A stretch of 5,103 nucleotides of DNA, from positions 1 through 5,103 of the forward strand of contig NZ_JBQCYD010000079.1 of NCBI RefSeq assembly GCF_052088025.1, given 5' to 3'. The stretch is from Anaeromonas sp052088025 (GTDB lineage Bacteria; Bacillota; Clostridia; Tissierellales; SIT17). Below the pieces are notes generated by a model. It made no database searches, was not told the origin of the DNA, and saw only the letters and a list, made by a program, of their open reading frames with translations. Shown here piece by piece: positions 1-5,103 of this stretch (position 1 is its first letter; each line of letters starts with the position of its first letter). Position numbers and translations under genes: made by a program.

Positions 1-1373
1 TTTGTAACCTTTTCCTTTTCTATTTCATCTATCATATTCAAAGAACCTATATTTTTTTCTGGATTATTCACCATCTCTAATAATAAATAATCCAATTTTT
101 CTAAAATAAATTTTATTTCATGAGCTGAATATTTACTAGTATTATATAAAATATCAAAAGTTAAAGTATCTTTAACATCTACTCCTATACAAATATCATA
201 GTTTGTTTCTTCTCTTCCTGATTCCTCCACAATTTCAAAATTCATAGATAAATCCATTCCTGAATCTGATACATAATAATTTTCAAAAACAAATAAAGTA
301 TCAAAAAGTTGGCCTTCCATGGAGCTTTGTTTTTGTATTTCACTTAAAGCATAATAATCATATTCTTGACTTTCAAAAGCTTGTCTATCCATATCTTTTA
401 ATAAATCTATAACTTTGTTGTCTTTAGTAGATTTTACACGTACTGGAACTGTATTTATAAACAATCCAATTGCATTCTCAATATTTTTTACTCTTGCATT
501 GCGACCTGAAACTATCTTTCCAAAAACAACATCTTCACAAACATTATATTTTTGCAATAATATGCTCCATGCTGTTTCTACTATTCTATTTAAAGTCATA
601 TTATTCTTTTTAGCAAAATCCCTGACTTTCTTACTTCTATCTAATGTCATGCTATGAATTACACAATTCCCCTCAGAGTTCATTGGTTCACTTTCTATTG
701 GAATAATACCTGCTACTGTATTATATCCATATAGCAGGTTTTTCCAATAATTCAAGGCTTTCCTATGATCTTGTTCCTGTAACCATTTAATAAAATTACC
801 ATAGGATCCAACCTCTTTTTTCTCTATAAGAGCTTTATCTTCTAATTTTTCATAGTCTATCCCCTGATTCATTAATTCATAAAATCTAAAAAAATCACCT
901 ATAAGAATAGAATTGCACCATCCATCTAAAAGTATATGATGGGAGCTCCATAATATAACATGTTCATCTTCAGCTATTTCTATAAAAGTTATACGAAGAA
1001 GACTATCATTTTCTAAATTAAAATCTCTTTTAATATCTTCTTCTTTAATAGTTTTTAAAATATTAGATCTTTCATTTATGGTTACATCTTGAATATTTTC
1101 CTTTTGCATTTCAATTTTTCTATTTTTCAAAACTACTTGCCATGGCTTACCCGTAGATTTTGTTATAACTATAGCTGTTCTTAAAGCATCATATTTTAAA
1201 GAGAGTAAAGATATGCTTTTTCTAATATAATTCTCATTAATCTTCCCCTTTAACTTAAAAGAGTTCTGAATGAAGTAACTGGAATCCTCACAATTCTTTA
1301 ACTTTTCAAATAAAATCCCTTCTTGAAGGGGGGATAGAGCATAAATGCTTTGAATATTTTTCTTATTTTTCAC
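1..1373 (-). CDS. NRPS, partial at 3' end: N-terminal condensation domain, DCL-like
   Basis: Start of a second nonribosomal peptide synthetase, open from GTG (1373-1371) to the left edge: 457 codons with no stop, so the gene continues beyond the window. The whole visible part is one C domain, which forms the peptide bond between the upstream carrier-bound chain and this protein's first amino acid. Motifs: C1-like YALSPLQEGILF (11-22), C2 around YDALRTAI (61-68), C3 HHILLDGW (145-152) with catalytic H146, C4 YGNFIKWLQEQD (191-202), C5 IGLFINTVPVRV (302-313), C6 ESQEYDYYALSEIQ (334-347) and C7 EGQLFDTLFVFENY (353-366). SPLQEG and the YALSEIQ/LFDTLFVFEN pattern are characteristic of DCL domains, which take a D-configured donor. 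This fits the upstream protein ending in an epimerase. An A domain is expected just past the left edge; its substrate cannot be seen. Same codon style as the upstream gene and probably the same operon. Confidence 0.95.
   Translation of the reverse strand, partial: MKNKKNIQSIYALSPLQEGILFEKLKNCEDSSYFIQNSFKLKGKINENYIRKSISLLSLKYDALRTAIVITKSTGKPWQVVLKNRKIEMQKENIQDVTINERSNILKTIKEEDIKRDFNLENDSLLRITFIEIAEDEHVILWSSHHILLDGWCNSILIGDFFRFYELMNQGIDYEKLEDKALIEKKEVGSYGNFIKWLQEQDHRKALNYWKNLLYGYNTVAGIIPIESEPMNSEGNCVIHSMTLDRSKKVRDFAKKNNMTLNRIVETAWSILLQKYNVCEDVVFGKIVSGRNARVKNIENAIGLFINTVPVRVKSTKDNKVIDLLKDMDRQAFESQEYDYYALSEIQKQSSMEGQLFDTLFVFENYYVSDSGMDLSMNFEIVEESGREETNYDICIGVDVKDTLTFDILYNTSKYSAHEIKFILEKLDYLLLEMVNNPEKNIGSLNMIDEIEKEKVT
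1308..1373 (-). other. N-terminal acceptor docking (COM-like) segment
   Basis: The first 22 residues are a short lysine- and asparagine-rich leader (KNKKNIQ) running straight into SIYALSPLQEGILF. In E-to-C protein handovers of the tyrocidine and surfactin type, the acceptor COM segment lies here, just before and within the start of the C domain. The basic leader is opposite in charge to the acidic tail of the upstream protein, consistent with a matched pair. This is inferred from position and composition only. Confidence 0.55.
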
Positions 1374-1380
1374 TACCAAT

Positions 1381-1387
1381 CTCCTTT
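1381..1387 (-). promoter_or_regulatory. Shine-Dalgarno site for the downstream NRPS gene
   Basis: The minus strand reads AAAGGAG here, a near-perfect complement of the 16S rRNA 3' end, 7 nt before a GTG at 1373-1371. This spacing decides the start: the in-frame TTG at 1379-1377 is only about 1 nt from the site and is too close. The 38-nt gap between the two genes contains no convincing hairpin terminator, which supports co-transcription. Confidence 0.85.
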
Positions 1388-1411
1388 CATATTTTATATT
1401 TATCAATTTGT

Positions 1412-4400
1412 CTAACCAAAAATATCCATTATATCCTCTAATTCTTGAGCTTCCATGTCTGAAGCACCAAAATCTGATAATGTAGCTACTGCTTCTTCCT
1501 TACTACAGCAGTGCTCAATGATTCCAATTAATGATTCAATATATGAATTGCATAAATTTCTTATACTATCTCTAGTAAATTTACCTTCCTTATAATTCAC
1601 ATATCCGTATAACTTACCATTATTTAATTGCATATCAATACTTATATCATGAGGAAGTTCATTTCCCTCTGCTATAGTTAAACCTGCACTTATGGAAGAC
1701 ATATTGAATGTACTTTCTTCTTTTATATTAAGATTCATATCCCCCATATAGTTAAAAATAATAGAAGGTATTGACTTTCTTGCATCAAGCTTTCTATATT
1801 TCCATAATGCATATCCAATTCCTAAGTTAGGAACCCTTCTTAACATCTCTTTAGTTTCTACTAAATTCTCTTTTAAAGTATCATAACTTTGTAAATAAAT
1901 TGGATAAATGCTTGTAAACCAACCTAATGTTCTATCTAGATGGATATTCTCATTCATATCATTTCTTCCATGACTTTCTAAATCTACAGTAATACCATCC
2001 ATACCTTTCCAATTTTTAATTGCTAACATTAGAGAAGTTAATAATATATCATTTACATTCATATTATAAGCTTCTAATGATTCGTAAATAAGCTTATGAG
2101 TAATATTAGAATCAATTTCCAATCTTTCATAATTATAATTTCCCTTAGATAAATTAATTTCTCTTGGTATTTGAGTATTATCAATATGAGAATATATGTC
2201 TTCCCAATATTTACTTTCCTTTTGAAATTTAAAACTTGTTGAATATGCATCTAACATTTTTGACCATTGTTTATATGATGCTGTTTTATCCGGTAAAACT
2301 ATTTCCTTATTTTCTTCAGCTAGATTATAACCTAATAAAAGATCTTCCAATAGAATTCTCCATGATACACCATCTACAACAAAATGATGAATTGATATCA
2401 TTAAATAATCGCATTTATTCGTTTTGAATAATGCAATTTTCATTAGAGGTCCATTTTCTAAATCCATAGTTCTTTGAATTTTAGTACATTCTTCTTCAAT
2501 TCTATCTTCAAGATTTGTCCAATTACTGCTATCAAGAATCTTAAGAGTATATTTCTTGCTTTCATTCATTGGCAAAATTACTTGATGATTTTCTTTAAAA
2601 ACAACCCTAAGGATATCATGAGTTTTTACTAAAGCATCTAATGTTTCCCTTAAAGCAGTTTCAGACAGTGTCTTTTTACTTTCTAATATTACAGTTTGAT
2701 TATAGTGATTCCTGTTAGCTAAATTCCAATTAATAAATGTCTTTTGAATAGGAGTTAAATCTAACTCTCCGTTTATCTCTCCTTGTTCATACTGAATTGT
2801 TATTTCTTTTATTTCTCTAGCTAAACTTTCCACACAATGTAAAAGCATAATATCTCTAACAGAAATCTCATAACCTAATTCTCTAGCTTTTGATACCACT
2901 CTAATAGACTTGATAGAATCTCCACCTAATTCAAAGAAATTATCTTTTATTCCTACTTGTTTAACACCTAATACTTCTTCAAATATCTTACATAGAATCT
3001 TTTCAACATCAGTAGTTGGTGCTACATATTCATCTTCTCTTACATATTCAATTTCAGGTAAAGCTTTTTTATCAACTTTTCCATTTGCTGTTAATGGTAC
3101 TTTATCTATAGCTTTAAAATAATGGGGAATCATATATTCAGGTAATTCTTCTCTCAATTCCTCTTTTATTTCAGATATATTTAATTCTTTTCCTTCCTCC
3201 ATTACTACATAGGATAAGATTGCTTTATCTTTATCTGAAACATCTTTAATTATAGCTACTGAATTTTTAATACCTTCTTGATTTCTTAATACTTCTTCTA
3301 TTTCTTTTAATTCAACTCTATATCCTCTTATTTTAACTTGTTCGTCTATTCTTCCTAGATATTCTAACTGCCCATTAAGCAACCATCTTGCTAAGTCTCC
3401 AGTACGATACATTTTTCCTTCTCCAAATGGATTATCTACAAACTTTTCTCTTGTAAGCTCTTCTTTATTTAAATATCCTCTACCTATTCCCGAACCTGTA
3501 ATACACAATTCTCCTGGAACATTTATACTACAAAGTTTATCTTTATTCATAATATATATCTTGGCATTATCTATAGCTTTTCCGATAGATATACCTTTAG
3601 ATGATCCTCTTGTCTTTTTTCCCTTTTCATCCAATCCCAGATATACATAATCACAACAACCTACGGTTGCCTCTGTTGGGCCATATTCATTATGAATTTT
3701 AATATCCGTTCCAAATTGATCCAATACTTTTTGAGTTGTAGACATTTCTAACTCTTCTCCACCAACGATTAAAGTCTTAAGATTACTTAATTGTCTTGGA
3801 TTTTCTTGTATTGCCATTTTTAAATGAGATGGAGTCATTTTTGCAAAGTTATATTTATCTTTTTGGAAAATCTCAGTTAAAGTTTCTTCTATATCATCTT
3901 GTTTAATTACTACTTTGCCTCCTGTACATAATGGTAAAAATAATGTAGTTACCGTTAGGTCAAAAGCTATGCTTGTAAATAATGGTACAGACATTTCTTC
4001 AATAGCATAAGCTTTCTTTCCATATTCTAAATAATTAAACAGATTCCCATGTTCTATCATTACACCTTTTGGTTTTCCAGTCGTTCCAGAAGTATAAATA
4101 ATGTATACCAAATCATCTTGTTTATGACTTCTTTCTATATTTTCCTTTTCTAATTCATCACTAGATATATCATTTACCTCTTCTTTTAAGTTAAAAATTG
4201 ATATATTTGTAGTTATAATATCTTCTGAAATAACTTGAGACTCTCCTAATAACACTACCTTCGGTTTAGAATCTTCTATTACATACTTCTGACGCTCTAA
4301 TGGATAACTTGGATCTATAGGTACATAAGCTCCTCCAGCTTTTATGACTGCATATATACCTACCATCATATCTGCATTTCTTTCTGTTAATAAAACAACT

Positions 4401-5103
4401 CTTTCACCAGGAATAATTCCCATTACACGTAATTTCTTTGCTAGATGATTTGCTTTATTATTTAATTCTTGATAAGTTAAATTTATGTTTCCATCTACCA
4501 CTGCTATCTTTTGAGGATTTTTCTTAACTGTTTCTTCAAATAATTCCTTTACTGTTTTTCTTTTTGTATATTTTTTTTCTGTATCATTAAAATTTTTTAA
4601 TATACTTAGTGTTTCTTTTTCATTTGAAAGACTAAGTTCACCAATGGTCTTATTAGGATTTAACATCAATTCTTTAATAACATAGAAATAATGATTAAGA
4701 AGTATTTTTCCACTTTCCTTTTTAAATAAAGCCTTGCAATATGTTAAATCTAGATGATAGCTTTCTTCACCATATTCCATATTAAAATCTAAATCAAATT
4801 TTGCAACAGGCCTTTGACTTATATTTCCTAAGGTCCAATCTTTTGTTTTAAATCTTACTTCCTCATTGTTTTGAAAAGTGAACATAACATCAAAAAGTGG
4901 ATTTCTGCTTAAGTCACGATTTTCTGCTACATTCTCCACTAATTCTTCAAAAGGATACTCTTGGTTTTCAAATGCTTCTAAACAATGTTCTTTTATTTCC
5001 TCTAAGAAAGTCTTAACCGACTTATTTTTTTCTGGATATCCTCTCATAGCCAATGTATTTACAAACATTCCAACAATATTTTCAGTATCAGGATGAGTCC
5101 TTC
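1412..5103 (-). CDS. NRPS, partial at 5' end: (C)-A-PCP-E module, predicted to incorporate D-Asn
   Basis: Cytoplasmic multidomain nonribosomal peptide synthetase; 1229 residues are visible, ending at a TAG stop (1414-1412). The frame is open through the right edge: the 11 codons before the first Met (5068) read RTHPDTENIVG and join a C5-type GMFVNT motif, so that Met is internal and the true start is outside the window. Numbering that Met as residue 1, the domains are: C-domain remainder about 1-150, A about 174-670, PCP about 682-752, E about 768-1190, donor-type tail about 1200-1218. All A-domain core motifs, the PCP serine and the E-domain catalytic residues are present, with no frameshift or internal stop. 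Expected job: activate one amino acid (Asn by its code), condense it with an upstream peptidyl chain, epimerize it and hand it to the protein encoded by the next gene 38 nt downstream. There is no thioesterase, so it is not the terminal protein. The family call is secure; substrate and stereochemistry are inferred. Confidence 0.97.
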   Translation of the reverse strand, partial: RTHPDTENIVGMFVNTLAMRGYPEKNKSVKTFLEEIKEHCLEAFENQEYPFEELVENVAENRDLSRNPLFDVMFTFQNNEEVRFKTKDWTLGNISQRPVAKFDLDFNMEYGEESYHLDLTYCKALFKKESGKILLNHYFYVIKELMLNPNKTIGELSLSNEKETLSILKNFNDTEKKYTKRKTVKELFEETVKKNPQKIAVVDGNINLTYQELNNKANHLAKKLRVMGIIPGERVVLLTERNADMMVGIYAVIKAGGAYVPIDPSYPLERQKYVIEDSKPKVVLLGESQVISEDIITTNISIFNLKEEVNDISSDELEKENIERSHKQDDLVYIIYTSGTTGKPKGVMIEHGNLFNYLEYGKKAYAIEEMSVPLFTSIAFDLTVTTLFLPLCTGGKVVIKQDDIEETLTEIFQKDKYNFAKMTPSHLKMAIQENPRQLSNLKTLIVGGEELEMSTTQKVLDQFGTDIKIHNEYGPTEATVGCCDYVYLGLDEKGKKTRGSSKGISIGKAIDNAKIYIMNKDKLCSINVPGELCITGSGIGRGYLNKEELTREKFVDNPFGEGKMYRTGDLARWLLNGQLEYLGRIDEQVKIRGYRVELKEIEEVLRNQEGIKNSVAIIKDVSDKDKAILSYVVMEEGKELNISEIKEELREELPEYMIPHYFKAIDKVPLTANGKVDKKALPEIEYVREDEYVAPTTDVEKILCKIFEEVLGVKQVGIKDNFFELGGDSIKSIRVVSKARELGYEISVRDIMLLHCVESLAREIKEITIQYEQGEINGELDLTPIQKTFINWNLANRNHYNQTVILESKKTLSETALRETLDALVKTHDILRVVFKENHQVILPMNESKKYTLKILDSSNWTNLEDRIEEECTKIQRTMDLENGPLMKIALFKTNKCDYLMISIHHFVVDGVSWRILLEDLLLGYNLAEENKEIVLPDKTASYKQWSKMLDAYSTSFKFQKESKYWEDIYSHIDNTQIPREINLSKGNYNYERLEIDSNITHKLIYESLEAYNMNVNDILLTSLMLAIKNWKGMDGITVDLESHGRNDMNENIHLDRTLGWFTSIYPIYLQSYDTLKENLVETKEMLRRVPNLGIGYALWKYRKLDARKSIPSIIFNYMGDMNLNIKEESTFNMSSISAGLTIAEGNELPHDISIDMQLNNGKLYGYVNYKEGKFTRDSIRNLCNSYIESLIGIIEHCCSKEEAVATLSDFGASDMEAQELEDIMDIFG
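1415..1471 (-). other. C-terminal donor docking (COM-like) tail
   Basis: The last 19 residues after the SDF end of the E domain form a short acidic, probably helical tail (GASDMEAQELEDIMDIFG after the Phe). In Bacillus and Brevibacillus NRPSs, comparable tails after terminal E domains act as donor communication-mediating segments that pair with the start of the next protein's C domain. Position and composition fit, but pairing has not been shown and sequence alone does not prove it. Confidence 0.6.
1472..2767 (-). other. Epimerization domain, apparently active
   Basis: The domain interconverts the L and D forms of the carrier-bound residue at its alpha carbon. Motifs in order, numbered from the internal Met at 5068: E1 LTPIQKTFI (771-779), E2 HHFVVDGVSWRILLEDL (894-910) with catalytic H895, E4 ESHGRND (1031-1037) with the conserved glutamate E1031, E5 RTLGWFTSIYPIYL (1046-1059), E6 VPNLGIGYALWKY (1079-1091) and E7 FNYMGD (1105-1110). 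The 'TPIQ' opening, the HGR motif and FNYMG separate it from C and cyclization domains, which share the fold. All key residues are intact, so an active epimerase is expected. Confidence 0.94.
2813..3025 (-). other. Peptidyl carrier protein (PCP/T) domain, E-partner type
   Basis: This carrier holds the aminoacyl or peptidyl thioester on a phosphopantetheine arm. The attachment motif is DNFFELGGDSIKSI (residues 709-722), and the modified serine is S718, codon 2917-2915. Aspartate before the serine (GGDSI rather than GGHSL) is the known signature of carriers that sit directly before an epimerization domain, which agrees with what follows. A phosphopantetheinyl transferase is required but is not encoded in this window. 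Confidence 0.95.
3059..4549 (-). other. Adenylation domain, predicted Asn-specific
   Basis: The domain activates an amino acid with ATP as aminoacyl-AMP and loads it on the adjacent PCP. Core motifs, numbered from the internal Met at 5068: A1 LTYQEL (197-202), A2 KAGGAYVPID (243-252), A3 YTSGTTGKPKG (325-335), A4 FDLT (369-372), A5 NEYGPTE (460-466), A6 GELCITGSGIGRGYL (519-533), A7 YRTGDL (554-559), A8 GRIDEQVKIRGYRVEL (572-587), A9 LPEYMIP (642-648), A10 NGKVDK (662-667). Aligning A4-A5 with GrsA gives specificity residues D370, L371, T374, K410, I434, G436, E461, V469, G470 and K664. The code DLTKIGEVGK is one conservative change (L to I at GrsA position 299) from the Asn code DLTKLGEVGK; the Asp code DLTKVGHIGK differs at three positions. 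Asn is therefore strongly favoured, with Asp the main alternative. Confidence 0.93.
4619..5103 (-). other. C-terminal part of a condensation domain, LCL-like
   Basis: This segment holds the last third or so of a C domain; the catalytic HHxxxDG motif would lie beyond the right edge. Visible motifs are C5 (GMFVNTLAMR, spanning 5071 leftward), C6 (ENQEYPFEELVE at residues 35-46) and C7 (RDLSRNPLFDVMFTFQN at 51-67). The PFEELVE plus SRNPLFDVMF pattern is typical of LCL domains, which accept an L-configured upstream aminoacyl or peptidyl donor. The upstream module would therefore be expected to lack an epimerase. The typing rests on the C-terminal motifs only and needs the missing N-terminal half. 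Confidence 0.85.

Noticed and set aside
415..657. Plus-strand open frame of 80 codons.
   Set aside because: It is fully antisense to the C domain of the second NRPS gene, has a low-complexity Phe/Leu-rich product with no recognizable motif, and arises from AT-rich coding sequence on the other strand.
1373..1390. Five-codon ATG mini-ORF (MKGDW) whose TAG overlaps the GTG start by one base, suggesting translational coupling or a leader peptide.
   Set aside because: Its ATG directly abuts the Shine-Dalgarno site and has no ribosome binding site of its own. In AT-rich intergenic DNA this is probably chance.
1374..1411. A frameshift or nonsense mutation splitting one long NRPS gene in two.
   Set aside because: The break sits at a natural E/C protein boundary, with a donor-type tail, a proper ribosome binding site at good spacing and an acceptor-type N-terminus. 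It looks like two genuine genes.
1374..1411. Intrinsic terminator or promoter between the two genes.
   Set aside because: The 38 nt are AT-rich but hold no G/C-rich stem followed by a T run on the minus strand, and no convincing -35/-10 pair.
2236..2427. Plus-strand open frame of 63 codons.
   Set aside because: It is antisense to the E domain, including its HHxxxDG region, and has no ribosome binding site or family likeness.
2910..3122. Plus-strand open frame of 70 codons.
   Set aside because: It is antisense to the PCP domain and the end of the A domain; the protein shows no motif.
5066..5068. ATG at 5068-5066 as the start of the first NRPS gene.
   Set aside because: It falls inside the conserved C5 motif (VGMFVNT), the frame stays open with matching C-domain residues to the right edge, and no ribosome binding site precedes it. 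The gene is cut by the window.
4878..5096. Plus-strand open frame of 72 codons.
   Set aside because: It is antisense to the conserved C-domain motifs of the first gene; it is a shadow frame.

Overview
The window is a slice of a nonribosomal peptide synthetase (NRPS) operon, read entirely on the minus strand. It is very AT-rich (roughly 25-33% GC in lines counted by eye) and uses AGA, ATA, TTA and other A/T-ending codons heavily. It also has a strong AAAGGAG ribosome binding site. Together these suggest a low-GC Firmicute, most likely Clostridium or a relative, but no taxonomic marker gene is present, so the assignment is an inference.

Layout in transcription order (right to left): (1) 5103-1412 is the 3' part of a large NRPS gene whose start lies beyond the right edge. 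Its visible order is end of a condensation (C) domain, adenylation (A) domain, peptidyl carrier (PCP/T) domain, epimerization (E) domain, and a short acidic C-terminal tail of the donor-docking type. All core motifs of A, PCP and E are intact. (2) 1411-1374 is a 38-nt gap holding only the ribosome binding site of the next gene, with no visible terminator. (3) 1373-1 is the 5' part of a second NRPS gene, starting at a GTG and open to the left edge. Its 457 visible residues form one essentially complete C domain, beginning almost at once with the 'SPLQEG' motif.

How the parts work together: the ten specificity positions of the A domain, read by alignment to GrsA, are D-L-T-K-I-G-E-V-G-K. This differs at one position from the well-known asparagine code DLTKLGEVGK. 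The PCP carries the GGDSI signature typical of carriers that feed E domains, and the E domain keeps its HHxxxDG and glutamate residues. The module is therefore predicted to load L-Asn, condense it with an upstream L-configured peptidyl chain (its C domain has LCL-type motifs), and epimerize it to D-Asn. The chain would then pass in trans to the second protein, whose C domain looks DCL-type, as expected for a D-configured donor. The gene break falls exactly at the E/C boundary, where communication-mediating (COM) docking pairs are known in Bacillus NRPSs.

There is no thioesterase, tailoring enzyme, transporter or regulator in view, so neither the product nor the full module count can be named. 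I saw no RNA gene, mobile element, CRISPR array or repeat, and no stretch over 300 bases lacks a gene.
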